Assembly: GCA_052246725.1 (NCBI GenBank)
Contig: JBQQCL010000001.1
From: Pseudalkalibacillus sp052246725
GTDB lineage: Bacteria > Bacillota > Bacilli > Bacillales > Fictibacillaceae
Direction: 5' to 3' (one strand)
Length of the DNA: 64,000 nucleotides
The translations under genes and the position numbers were made by a program. The notes under the pieces are model-generated. The model saw only the letters and a program-made list of their open reading frames with translations. It searched no databases and was not told the origin of the DNA. Each line of letters starts with the position of its first letter. Within the stretch, counting starts at the first letter, position 1. Of this stretch, positions 18,359-26,863 are shown in pieces.

Positions 18359-18646
18359 TTATTTCTTACCTTTAAGTTCTAAAAGTATAGGTGCTATATT
18401 TAGTAAGATAGAAACAATTGTCAAAAACCATAATGCCCTTACCATACCAGGTACTACATCCGATAAAGCTGCCCAATCTTCCACTTTTACCCACCGAGAT
18501 ACAAGACTGTATTCTGCACAAAGTGTTAATGCTGTAAATGATAATCCCATCGCCATAGCAAGCTTATAATCCTTTCCTGCTTTATACATATAAAGATTTA
18601 TAAAAGTAGCTACTATTGCAATAACCCCAAATATTATAAATAACAT
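18359..18646 (-). CDS. Small integral membrane protein, unknown function
   Basis: 95 residues with about three hydrophobic segments (residues about 2-22, 30-50 and 65-88) and a charged C-terminal tail (ELKGKK). A strong GGAGG lies 6 nt before the ATG, so it is a real gene. I do not recognise the family. It lies alone between the GH94 terminator and a GNAT gene, in a stretch that looks more AT-rich than the sugar locus before it. Confidence 0.75.
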   Translation of the reverse strand: MLFIIFGVIAIVATFINLYMYKAGKDYKLAMAMGLSFTALTLCAEYSLVSRWVKVEDWAALSDVVPGMVRALWFLTIVSILLNIAPILLELKGKK

Positions 18647-18718
18647 TACTAACCTCCATATATTTTTATTTATGTCCTGTAATAATACTAATGTGCTTCA
18701 TCTCAATTTTTTGCATTA

Positions 18719-18747
18719 GGGGCACTTTCTTATTAAAGAAATGCCCC
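18719..18747. terminator. Terminator-like hairpin downstream of GNAT gene
   Basis: GGGGCACTTTCTT / AAGAAATGCCCC with a 4-nt loop, between the GNAT stop (18785) and the small membrane protein start (18646). The stem is long with one mismatch. No long T tract follows on either strand. Confidence 0.6.
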
Positions 18748-18784
18748 CGTTAGAAGAATATAAGAAATGTTCTTCGAAAATTTA

Positions 18785-19252
18785 TTATAAGAGTATGGAA
18801 TAAGTGGGCTCATCAAATGTCAAAATATTATCTTCCGTAAAGCCTACTTTTAAATAAAATTTCCTCCCAGCTTCATTTTCTGGATGAACAGTTAAACGTA
18901 TACGGTTACAAGCAGGATTATTTTGTTTGATCTGTCTCATCAATTCTTGAAATGCTTTTAAACCTAATCCGTTTCTTTGAAATTTTTTATCTATGAAAAA
19001 ATGAAAAATCCAATAATCGTCTGTACTATTAGGTGTATAATGCAAATTAAAAAATCCTACCATCTTTTTTTGATAATAAACCCCGTATGGTTCAACCTTT
19101 TTTCCACCAGGTCTTATGTATGCTTTAGCAAGTGCAATAGCAACTGGAGGATTAACTGAAGCAACAAATTTCTGTTGTACTTCGTGTACGGATAATTCAA
19201 GTGCTTCTCTCCAATTGTCAGAGGTAATAATTTGTAATGTTATATTTGACAT
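18785..19252 (-). CDS. GNAT family N-acetyltransferase (spermidine/spermine acetyltransferase-like)
   Basis: 155 residues. The acetyl-CoA binding signature is FFIDKKFQRNGLGLKAFQELM (motif A, Q/RxxGxG/A), followed by IRLTVHPENEAGRKFYLKVGFTED (motif B). The sequence is similar in style to PaiA/BltD polyamine acetyltransferases, but the substrate cannot be fixed from sequence. The start is ATG with GAGGTG 8 nt upstream. It stands alone, followed by a hairpin terminator. Confidence 0.85.
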   Translation of the reverse strand: MSNITLQIITSDNWREALELSVHEVQQKFVASVNPPVAIALAKAYIRPGGKKVEPYGVYYQKKMVGFFNLHYTPNSTDDYWIFHFFIDKKFQRNGLGLKAFQELMRQIKQNNPACNRIRLTVHPENEAGRKFYLKVGFTEDNILTFDEPTYSILL

Positions 19253-19460
19253 CCTATTCTCACCTCAATACTTATTATTTTATTTCACTAACCTTCTACT
19301 TTACTTAATAACAAAAGAGGATTATCCGTCTTAAAGACATGCCCTCTATAATAGAATAACAAGCGCATTCCAATGCTTTAGATTTACGACCGTTAACGGA
19401 AGATTAAAAATGCTGCTTCGATTATTTACTAAGCATCCCTTTCCTCAAAGATGGTCAAGC

Positions 19461-20687
19461 TCATGCAAAATAATTTTGTTTTGTCTTTCTTATTTCATAG
19501 ATATTATTGAAGCTCAAAAACACACCAAGACTAAATAACAAACTACCTGTTATCCAATACAATACAGATATATTGAAGATTTCACTTAACATATAACCAA
19601 GGGCAGGTCCAATGGCGGCACCCACATCAACCACTACAGTATAAGTGGTCATTATTGCAACTTTGTAGGATTTGGATGCAACGTCAGTAGCAAATGAATC
19701 TGTAATCGTTGCAATCATCGTCCAGGTAAGCTGAAGAAAAAGTAATACCACAAACCATACGATCAACGGTAACCTGAATGGAAGGATCACAAACCATACT
19801 GCTCCAAGAAAAAGAGCAGTGATAAGAAAGGACGTTCTTCCAGAATGTTGATCCGATAGTTGACCAATACGTGGTGCAAGAATAGGATCCCAACTCCAAC
19901 GTATAGCTTGTATTATTCCTGCAAGTGTTGCAGAACCGAATACGATCCCGAATAGACTGAAGGATTCAGAATAATTGAGTTCAATTAACCGACTCAATGT
20001 TGACATATATATTCCAAAAAACACCATAGACATAAGCAGTCCGGAGATCATAACTGGAATCATATTTTTCTGTTTCCAAACTTGCTTATAAGCGCCAATA
20101 CTGGATGTAACTCTCTTATTATCACTGAAATTATTAGGAATATAGCGAATTACAAAAGGTATGCTGAGAAGTGCAGCCGCACCAAAAATAAGTGTCATTG
20201 CTCCAATCCCGATTACATCGGCTAAAATTCCCCCTGCAAGCATACCGGTTAGTCCACCCAACCCCCACAATCCGTTGTACTTTCCAATTAGGAATCCTCG
20301 GTTATGTTGATCGGCAACTTGCAAGACTGTGAGAAACCCGCCAAGACGTAAGAAAGCCCATGCTACGCCCCATAAGCACCTCGAAAAACACAATAGCCAA
20401 AAACCACTTAAATAACCATAAGAACATGTTGTGATCCCAGCCAGACCAACTGCAATAAGTACGCCTGTTCGTTTACTGATGCGGTGGTAAAGCCAGCCTA
20501 CGAATGGATTGAGTGGCAGTCTTACAAACCGATTGATAGATAATAAGACGCCAACTTGCCAGAGAGAAGTTAGTCCGAAACTTTCCCAGTAGATCGGGAG
20601 AACAATATAAAGCATAGTATCACCGAGCAAACAAACAGCAGTAATCAGGGCGATTACGATAACTGGCTTTTCCGCATCTGTTCTCAT
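19461..20687 (-). CDS. MFS transporter
   Basis: 408 residues with about 12 membrane segments; the first loop carries GWLYHRISKRTGVLIA, the MFS motif A position (GxLxDRxGRR-like). It has a central cytoplasmic loop around residue 190-210 (NNFSDNKRVTSSIGAYKQVWKQKN). It may be a drug or metabolite exporter; the substrate is unknown. The ATG overlaps the stop of the metallophosphoesterase gene (TAATG), so the two are translationally coupled. Confidence 0.88.
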   Translation of the reverse strand: MRTDAEKPVIVIALITAVCLLGDTMLYIVLPIYWESFGLTSLWQVGVLLSINRFVRLPLNPFVGWLYHRISKRTGVLIAVGLAGITTCSYGYLSGFWLLCFSRCLWGVAWAFLRLGGFLTVLQVADQHNRGFLIGKYNGLWGLGGLTGMLAGGILADVIGIGAMTLIFGAAALLSIPFVIRYIPNNFSDNKRVTSSIGAYKQVWKQKNMIPVMISGLLMSMVFFGIYMSTLSRLIELNYSESFSLFGIVFGSATLAGIIQAIRWSWDPILAPRIGQLSDQHSGRTSFLITALFLGAVWFVILPFRLPLIVWFVVLLFLQLTWTMIATITDSFATDVASKSYKVAIMTTYTVVVDVGAAIGPALGYMLSEIFNISVLYWITGSLLFSLGVFLSFNNIYEIRKTKQNYFA

Positions 20688-21496
20688 TATAGATCGATCA
20701 CGACAGATGCTTTATCCAATTCTTCAACGAAGTTGTTTCCTAACCAATCGTAGACATACCCAAATGGTTGACATATAACCTTCTTGCCATGATGCTCAAC
20801 AACACCGTGGCGTTTATGTGTGTGCCCAAATACAACATAGTCAACATTTTGATATCTATCTACCAATTCGCCAACCTGATTGCTGCCCATATATGCTTGA
20901 CAAAAATTCATTTTTTCGTCATCAGCGTACCACGTGAGGAATTCTTTATACGGAATGAAATGATTGATAAACATTACAGGGTTATCTTTATGTTCTTCCA
21001 GTTGAAGTCGCCAATTTTTTATCATTTTGTTTAAAATCTCTTCATCGTCCGTTTCCCACCGAGCATAGAGCCCATCCTTCCAAACGTGTTTTTTCTCTTC
21101 TTTAAATTTGATGTGTGGCACATGTTGTAACCCAAATGAATAATCGTACCACCCCATATCGCCAATCACAGTATGCCTACCAATTTGTATAGGTTTATTA
21201 AGATAACAGGGGTGTTTATACATCAAATCATAGCTGCTCCAAGAGTTCTCCTTATGATCCTTAGGTACCCACACATCGTGATTTCCAGCTACAAAGTATA
21301 CTTCCTTGTTGGTTTCACTTTGAATTCTTTCAACAAGTTGGATACCGTCTAACGCATCTCCTGCCAAATCACCGGCAATGAAAACTACATCGCAGGACTT
21401 TTTGTTCAACCAGTTGATGAATTCCAAAGTTACACTTCTTCCTAATAATTGTTCATTAATATCCAAATGTAAATCAGACATGATTAGAGCCTTCAT
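20687..21496 (-). CDS. Calcineurin-like metallophosphoesterase
   Basis: 269 residues with the full metal-site series: SDLHLD (residues 8-13), GDLAGD, GNHDVW, INHFIP and FGHTHKRHG. These coordinate two metal ions in the calcineurin-like fold. Cytoplasmic, no signal peptide. Substrates in this family range from nucleotides to phosphoproteins, so none is assigned. The start is ATG with GAGGTG 8 nt upstream. It is first in a two-gene operon with the MFS transporter. The copy of a 16-bp repeat at 21583-21598 lies in its upstream region and may be a LysR site. Confidence 0.88.
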   Translation of the reverse strand: MKALIMSDLHLDINEQLLGRSVTLEFINWLNKKSCDVVFIAGDLAGDALDGIQLVERIQSETNKEVYFVAGNHDVWVPKDHKENSWSSYDLMYKHPCYLNKPIQIGRHTVIGDMGWYDYSFGLQHVPHIKFKEEKKHVWKDGLYARWETDDEEILNKMIKNWRLQLEEHKDNPVMFINHFIPYKEFLTWYADDEKMNFCQAYMGSNQVGELVDRYQNVDYVVFGHTHKRHGVVEHHGKKVICQPFGYVYDWLGNNFVEELDKASVVIDL

Positions 21497-21582
21497 TAAC
21501 TATTCACCTCAATAATATGGGTTAGAATAAGTATATAGGCTACTTCGGTTTAAAAATAATATATATTTTTAATAGATTTATC

Positions 21583-21598
21583 AATAATATTGATGATT
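21583..21598. repeat. 16-bp direct repeat AATAATATTGATGATT, copy 1
   Basis: Identical to 22527-22542. Copy 1 lies between the LysR gene stop (21623) and the metallophosphoesterase start (21496), that is, in the upstream region of the latter. It may be a regulator binding site. Confidence 0.7.
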
Positions 21599-21622
21599 TT
21601 AACAAAAACTGTTTCAGCAATA

Positions 21623-22525
21623 TTATAAGGTGTTTGCTAACTCATCTTTTATCAGTGAAATAAAGTTGGCTGTGGTTGTTGAATGTTTTTCATTACTCCT
21701 CGTACAAAGTCTTATCGGATGCTTAATAACAACATCTTTTACAAAAACCCTTCCAAGCTTACCGCTAAACAGGTCATTTTTCACTGCAAGTGCAGAAACG
21801 AGTGCAGCACCATAGCCAGCTTTTACAGCTTCAATAGATTCTCTCAACCCCTCGATTTGAATGACTGATTTCGGCTTATCAAGGTTAGCTGCTTCACATA
21901 AATTCATGACATTTCTTCTTGTAGCACTTCCCTTTTCACGTAAAATAAACGGTTCCCTCATAAGCTCCTCGAGTGAAACTTCTTTTCCTGCCAATCGATG
22001 TTCGCCCGGCACAATAAAAATAAGCTCATCGTCAAGCAGTGTGTGTGATTCAACACCTTCTCCCAGCTGTTCACTATAAACGAAAGCTACATGTACGGAA
22101 TAGTCTAGTAGCCGTTCAAAGGTCAAATCAGAGTTTCCTTTATACAGCTGAACATCTACTGAAGGGTATTTTTGCTTAAACTTCACAATCCAATGTGGTA
22201 GGACTGTACTCGCAGGTAATTGGGTTGAACATATACGCAAACTTCCTCGTTTTCCAGTTGAAAAATCATCCATTATTGATTCAATCTCAGCTTCAAGGGC
22301 GAAGAGACGTTTTGAATGAGTAGCAAGTAATTCACCCGCCTCAGTTAATTGAATGGACCGTCCTTTAGAGGTAATTAACTTCATTCCCATTTCTTGTTCT
22401 AATTTACGGAGTTGGGCTGTTACAGCAGGCTGGCTAATTAAGAGGCTTTCTGCTGTGCGTGTAACGCTGCCAATTTTAGCTACTTGCGTGAATATACGTA
22501 ACGCATAAAGTGACTCTCCAATCAT
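21623..22525 (-). CDS. LysR family transcriptional regulator
   Basis: 300 residues. The N-terminal winged helix-turn-helix is typical (LRIFTQVAKIGSVTRTAESLLISQPAVTAQLRKLEQEMG, here shown by its key stretch), followed by the type-2 periplasmic-binding effector domain from about residue 90. It is divergent from the PdxH-like gene, the usual layout for a LysR protein and its target. The ATG start has a weak ribosome binding site; no better one was found. A 16-bp sequence just upstream of its start is repeated past its 3' end (21583-21598), so it may control both neighbours. Confidence 0.9.
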   Translation of the reverse strand: MIGESLYALRIFTQVAKIGSVTRTAESLLISQPAVTAQLRKLEQEMGMKLITSKGRSIQLTEAGELLATHSKRLFALEAEIESIMDDFSTGKRGSLRICSTQLPASTVLPHWIVKFKQKYPSVDVQLYKGNSDLTFERLLDYSVHVAFVYSEQLGEGVESHTLLDDELIFIVPGEHRLAGKEVSLEELMREPFILREKGSATRRNVMNLCEAANLDKPKSVIQIEGLRESIEAVKAGYGAALVSALAVKNDLFSGKLGRVFVKDVVIKHPIRLCTRSNEKHSTTTANFISLIKDELANTL

Positions 22526-22526
22526 A

Positions 22527-22542
22527 AATAATATTGATGATT
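22527..22542. repeat. 16-bp direct repeat AATAATATTGATGATT, copy 2 (LysR/PdxH-like intergenic)
   Basis: Identical to 21583-21598. This copy lies immediately before the LysR start codon, in the 102-bp divergent region shared with the PdxH-like gene. Confidence 0.7.
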
Positions 22543-22627
22543 AAGCAATAAATATATATTGGATTTATTAAATAATTTCCTTTATTTTAGAGTAAGAACC
22601 TACTATTCGTAAAGAAAGGAGCAAGAC

Positions 22628-23281
22628 ATGAAACAAACAAAGGACTTATTAAGGAACTTGAAAGCTTTAACCGGTCCTTTTCCGGATTTTCAATTCAATA
22701 ATATACCTAACAACCCGTCCGAATTATTCCTGGAATGGCTATACATTGCGATTGAGAAAGGTGTTCCTGAACCTCATGCGATGACTTTATCCACTGTTGA
22801 CGAGATAGGTGCACCTGATGCAAGAGTTTTAATTTTAAAAAATGTAACCTGTAATAGATGGTATTTTGCAACATCGGCCACAAGCAGAAAAGGAGAACAA
22901 TTGAAATTAAACCCAAAAGTCGCATTAACGTTCTATTGGTCGGAAATTGGCAGACAAGTTCGGGTACGTGGAGTGGCTTCTGTAATGCCACCAGAAGCAT
23001 GCTCAAAAGATTTCTTGGAAAGGTCGAGTGGGGCCAGGGCACTAGCTTTAGTTGGTTACCAAAGTAAAGAAATGATGCAACGTCAGATGTTAGAAGATGC
23101 TTTATTGAAAGCGAAGGAATTGGTAAAAGAAGTACCCGATACTGTAAGCCCTACTTGGAAGTTGTACACAGTCGATCCAGACGAAGTTGAATTCTGGCAA
23201 GGGGATCCAGACCGAAAACACATCAGGGTACAATATCAGCGTAATGGAGAAAGTTGGGGACATCGTTTGTTGTGGCCTTGA
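22628..23281 (+). CDS. Pyridoxamine 5'-phosphate oxidase family protein (PdxH-like)
   Basis: 217 residues. It shows the FMN-binding split barrel (AMTLSTVDEIGAPDARVLILKNV; FATSATSRKGEQLKLNPKVALTFYW; RQVRVRGVA) and the C-terminal dimerisation region with WQGDPDRKHIRVQY and HRLLWP, similar to the RLxP end of PdxH. It likely oxidises pyridoxamine or pyridoxine phosphate to PLP with FMN and oxygen, or is a related oxidase such as the PhzG type. It is controlled by the divergent LysR gene, which is unusual for housekeeping pdxH and hints at a special role. The start is ATG with AAAGGAG upstream. Confidence 0.85.
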   Translation: MKQTKDLLRNLKALTGPFPDFQFNNIPNNPSELFLEWLYIAIEKGVPEPHAMTLSTVDEIGAPDARVLILKNVTCNRWYFATSATSRKGEQLKLNPKVALTFYWSEIGRQVRVRGVASVMPPEACSKDFLERSSGARALALVGYQSKEMMQRQMLEDALLKAKELVKEVPDTVSPTWKLYTVDPDEVEFWQGDPDRKHIRVQYQRNGESWGHRLLWP

Positions 23282-23658
23282 GTAACAAAAACCAGTTGAT
23301 TTAAAAAAGGTATAATTACAACTAACTTGAATGCTCTGTTAAACAAATTTCTTATTCTACAAACTAGTCCTTTTGTGAATTACATATAAGAACCTCTTAT
23401 TCCCGATAACTGCCCTTATCTTGAATAACGCTCATCAATGTTTCAGACCCATATTTTAACATATTTTTTCTGTTAATTTGTTCACTCCTAATAACACAAA
23501 GCAATTCAGGGAAGAAACACATCCACTACATAAGTTAATTCACTCTGTAAAACATGAAAAACACAGGTGATTTCGTACGCCACCTGCGCTTTTTATGTGT
23601 AAATTGTACTATGTGTACTTCAAAAGAGAATCCGTTGAGACACTGCCTTCCAATCTTA
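23282..23658. other. Intergenic region, no gene seen
   Basis: A 377-bp gap between the PdxH-like gene and murQ, which are convergent. It contains the murQ terminator hairpin at about 23557-23595; the rest is AT-rich and shows no supportable gene or RNA. Confidence 0.7.
23557..23595 (-). terminator. Terminator after murQ
   Basis: CAGGTG (23564-23569) and CACCTG (23581-23586) form a short stem. On the minus strand it is followed by GTGTTTTTCATG, and on the plus strand by GCGCTTTTT, so it may act both ways. Confidence 0.6.
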
Positions 23659-24558
23659 CTAAGCTCTCAAATTATCCATGGCTTTTGGAAAGTTTTCTTT
23701 ATTTTTCCGAAGTGCTTCTCTCGCTTTTTCATAGGGAATTTGGAACATGATCATGAGAATCGCCGCCCGTGCATCTCCTTTTGCCGCGTTGCTATATTTC
23801 TGTGCAGTTTTTTTATCCACCCCAGTCACCTCTTGGATGATGTGGACGACTCGATGCCTCAGTTTTTCATTGGTCGCCTGCACATTCACCATCAGGTTTC
23901 CATACACTTTTCCGAGTTTGATCATGACAGTCGTGGAAAACATATTCAAGACCATTTTTTGCGCAGTACCGGCCTTTAATCTGGTCGATCCCGTCACCAC
24001 TTCCGGACCAACCAAAATCTCGATCGGATACCGAACGCTCCGACTTAATTCCGCATTTGGATTGCAAGACAACCCTACGGTCAACGCACCGATTTGTGCA
24101 GCTTTTCTGACGCCCCCAATCACATACGGGGTTCTGCCGCTGGAAGTGATCCCAACAACAGCATCCTTTTCTGTAACGACAGCCTCTACATCATTCCTGC
24201 CTGCCATTTCATTATCTTCTGCATTCTCAATCGCTGTCCTGAGGGCTTGGTCTCCGCCAGCAATGATCCCATTGACTAAATCATCAGCAACGCCAAAGGT
24301 AGGCGGACATTCCGAAGCATCCAGTATTCCCAGTCGACCACTTGTCCCGGCTCCGATATAGTATAATCTACCTCCTCTATCCATCACTTCAACTATTTTT
24401 TCAATGGCTTTTGTGATTTGAGGTATGCTTCTCTCCACAGAATCGGCAACAGTTTTATCTTCACGATTCATGACCTGGATTATTTCTTGGACAGAAAAGG
24501 TATCCAGTTTTTCTGATTCCTTATTCCGTTGTTCTGTTATCATGTTTTTGTTGATCAT
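23659..24558 (-). CDS. murQ: N-acetylmuramic acid 6-phosphate etherase
   Basis: 299 residues, the standard MurQ length. The SIS domain carries YYIGAGTSGRLGILDASECPPTFG and VVGITSSGRTPYVIGG, the phosphosugar-binding signatures. MurQ removes the lactyl ether from MurNAc-6-phosphate, giving GlcNAc-6-phosphate and D-lactate in the cytoplasm. The start is ATG with AGGAGG 6 nt upstream. It is the last gene of a minus-strand operon that starts with the serine hydrolase at 32100 and includes NamZ and a MurR-like regulator. The 245-bp element (copy 2) lies directly upstream. Confidence 0.96.
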   Translation of the reverse strand: MINKNMITEQRNKESEKLDTFSVQEIIQVMNREDKTVADSVERSIPQITKAIEKIVEVMDRGGRLYYIGAGTSGRLGILDASECPPTFGVADDLVNGIIAGGDQALRTAIENAEDNEMAGRNDVEAVVTEKDAVVGITSSGRTPYVIGGVRKAAQIGALTVGLSCNPNAELSRSVRYPIEILVGPEVVTGSTRLKAGTAQKMVLNMFSTTVMIKLGKVYGNLMVNVQATNEKLRHRVVHIIQEVTGVDKKTAQKYSNAAKGDARAAILMIMFQIPYEKAREALRKNKENFPKAMDNLRA

Positions 24559-24613
24559 AACTGTCCTCCTGTCGCCCTATCCATACTTACCGCCCTTGCA
24601 GATCATGTTTTTC

Positions 24614-24862
24614 TTTATTAAAAAGGCTGTTTTCGGAAATCTTGTTGCTCTTGAAAGTAGTTGATTTCCGCTCCAGGATACTCGCTTTCCGCGGGGCGTG
24701 CGGTGAGCCCACTCGTCGCCTGGCGACATGGAATGGTCTCACCTGTCCCGCTGATCCCGCAGGAGTCTCGCACCTTGCTCTCCAATCAACTTGTCCAAGG
24801 TAGTTCATTACCAAAATGCCCCTAAAGCAACAATTTTTAAGAAAAGAACTATTAAAAAAGAC
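24614..24862. repeat. Structured MITE-like repeat element, copy 2
   Basis: Partner of 6212-6456: the ~155-bp core matches with about four differences. It has the same imperfect terminal inverted repeats (AAAAAGGCTGTTTTCGG at the left, the complement near 24841-24862). It sits between the permease stop (24880) and the murQ start (24558), so both copies lie in a minus-strand operon immediately after a stop codon, in the same orientation. Confidence 0.8.
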
Positions 24863-24879
24863 TTTAATAGTGAACGTTT

Positions 24880-25704
24880 TTATTTGACCGCTCCTGCTGT
24901 CAAGCCTTCCATGAATTGTTTGGAAGCGATAAAAAACAGGACGATCATCGGTAAAGAAGAGAGCGTCAATCCTGCGAATAACGCTCCCCAATCCGCAGAA
25001 TATTCACCGAATAGCGAAAGCATCCCGACCGGAATCGTCTTCTTCATTTCATCAGTAATAAATACTAATGGGAAAAAGAAATCATTCCACGATTGGATGA
25101 AATTGATGATCATCACAGTACCAAGCGCAGGTCTCATGATCGGGAGCAACACATGCCAGAAAACCTTGATATCTGTCGCCCCATCCATACGGGCTGCTTC
25201 TTCCAACTCTTTAGGCATGGTTCGGAAAAAACCGGTCAAAATCAAGATGGATAACGGTATGCCAGTTGCTGTATAAAGGAACACGAGCGACCAAAGGGAA
25301 TTGATGAGACTCAAATCCTTCATCAGCATGAACAAAGGGACGATCCCCAATTTGATCGGAATCATCATACCGATCAAGAAAAAAAAGAACAAATAGTTAT
25401 TCCACCAGAATGAATATCTGGCAATGTAAAAAGCTGCGAGCGACCCGAACAATAAAATGAAGAGCACCGATACCGTACTGACAAAAACACTGTTCCAGAA
25501 GAAGGTGAAGAACGGTATTTGTTCAAGGAGCTTTTGATAGGGTTCGAGACTGAAAGATTTCGGAATCGACAACGGATTTTTGAAAAGTTCAGCATTCGTC
25601 TTGAAGGAAGAATAAACCATCAACAGGATGGGGTACACACTGATCACCGCAAAGACGAATGCGATTAAATAATAGATGGATCTGGATGCGATATGGTTTT
25701 TCAT
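24880..25704 (-). CDS. Carbohydrate ABC transporter permease, MalG type
   Basis: 274 residues, six membrane segments and the EAA loop LEEAARMDGATDIKVFWHVLLPIMRP. The start is ATG with GGAGGGG 5 nt upstream. It is the second permease of an importer placed inside the MurNAc recycling operon between the regulator and murQ. The expected cargo is a peptidoglycan sugar or muropeptide fragment, judged only from context. No ATPase is encoded. Confidence 0.92.
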   Translation of the reverse strand: MKNHIASRSIYYLIAFVFAVISVYPILLMVYSSFKTNAELFKNPLSIPKSFSLEPYQKLLEQIPFFTFFWNSVFVSTVSVLFILLFGSLAAFYIARYSFWWNNYLFFFFLIGMMIPIKLGIVPLFMLMKDLSLINSLWSLVFLYTATGIPLSILILTGFFRTMPKELEEAARMDGATDIKVFWHVLLPIMRPALGTVMIINFIQSWNDFFFPLVFITDEMKKTIPVGMLSLFGEYSADWGALFAGLTLSSLPMIVLFFIASKQFMEGLTAGAVK

Positions 25705-25791
25705 ATTCTCCCCTCCTAGAACAGTAGATTTATAGAATCCAGAGCGAACACAGCTGACAACGAAGCTCGACGGTTATCACAAATCTACAAC

Positions 25792-26745
25792 TTACATTTG
25801 GACCTCACGCCTCCGCAACACAAACAAAAACAACGCCGAAATTGTCGCAATGATCATGAACAGGACGACTGCCAATGCTGAACCTAAACCGATTGCTGCT
25901 GAATTTGCTCCTCCTGAACCGAATGCTAGTCTATAGAAATAGACGGCTAATGTATCCGTGGAATAATACGGTTCACCCATTGAGCCTTGCATCGCATAGA
26001 CGAGCTCGAATGCTTCAAATGCATGGATGAAAGTCAGTACGGTCATGATAGTGATCGATGGGATCATCAATGGCAGAATGATTTTTCGGATCAACTTGAA
26101 TCCAGTCGCTCCATCCAGCCGAGCAGCCTCGATCAGATCATTCGGAATTCCCTGTAAACCTGCTAGGAAAATCAACACTGCAAACCCGAGACCAAACCAC
26201 GAGTTTACGAGAATGATTGCGATGAGAGCAGTGTCAGGGTCACCGAGCCAAGCCTTGGCCCAGCTTTCCAGCCCTATCTTTTCCAAAAAGACATTCAGGG
26301 CACCGAAGTTCGGGTTTAGAATCAGCTTCCATAAAAAGCCTACGATAATGACCGATAGTAAGCGGGGTAAAAAATAAGCAGCCTTGAAAAACTCCGCGAA
26401 TCTGATTTTTTTATAAATGATATAGGCGAGCATGAAGGCGATCCCATTTTGTACGACCATCTCTAATAGAAAGTAGATGATGTTATTTTCAAATGCATTC
26501 CAGAACATACTGTTGAAAGGTTCTCTAGTAAAGAGAGCGATGAAATTCTCGATCCCGATGAATGCTCCCCTTCTGATCCCCTGCCAATCAAAAAGGCTAT
26601 ACGAAAAGGCAGCGAACAACGGATAAATGATGAAAGTAACATATATAGCGAGGGCGGGGATCGGAAAAAGATGGATGATCATCTTTCTCCAATCCTTCTT
26701 ACTCTTAGGTTTTGTCGGTATATTCGTTTTCGTTTCGAGCTCCAT
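25792..26745 (-). CDS. Carbohydrate ABC transporter permease, MalF type
   Basis: 317 residues. A charged N-terminal tail of about 25 residues (KTNIPTKPKSKKDWRK) precedes six membrane segments; the EAA loop is LIEAARLDGATGFKLIRKIILPLMIP. The start is ATG with GAGG 4 nt upstream. It pairs with the MalG-type permease at 24880-25704 and the binding protein at 26864-28141. Confidence 0.92.
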   Translation of the reverse strand: MELETKTNIPTKPKSKKDWRKMIIHLFPIPALAIYVTFIIYPLFAAFSYSLFDWQGIRRGAFIGIENFIALFTREPFNSMFWNAFENNIIYFLLEMVVQNGIAFMLAYIIYKKIRFAEFFKAAYFLPRLLSVIIVGFLWKLILNPNFGALNVFLEKIGLESWAKAWLGDPDTALIAIILVNSWFGLGFAVLIFLAGLQGIPNDLIEAARLDGATGFKLIRKIILPLMIPSITIMTVLTFIHAFEAFELVYAMQGSMGEPYYSTDTLAVYFYRLAFGSGGANSAAIGLGSALAVVLFMIIATISALFLFVLRRREVQM

Positions 26746-26816
26746 CGATCCTCGCCCCCTTAAAGAAATATTGGCAAAGCAAAGCCTTAGCGTAGGCTGA
26801 GTCTTATTTGCCCTTA

Positions 26817-26848
26817 ATTGAAGAAAGTATTTATACTTTCTTTAAATG
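26817..26848. repeat. 32-bp hairpin repeat, copy B
   Basis: Identical over 32 bp to 632-663, with a 10-bp stem around TT. Just upstream, 26772-26813 forms a second, nested hairpin (GGCAAA / TTTGCC enclosing AGCCT / AGGCT) that copy A shows only in part. It lies 15-50 bp past the binding-protein stop on the minus strand. Confidence 0.75.
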
Positions 26849-26863
26849 TTATTCAGTCATCAT

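Noticed and set aside
23747..24361. 204-residue plus-strand open frame
   Set aside because: It is antisense to murQ, which has a clear MurQ sequence; the opposite-strand frame is Ser/Pro/Ala-rich in the way of a mirrored frame.
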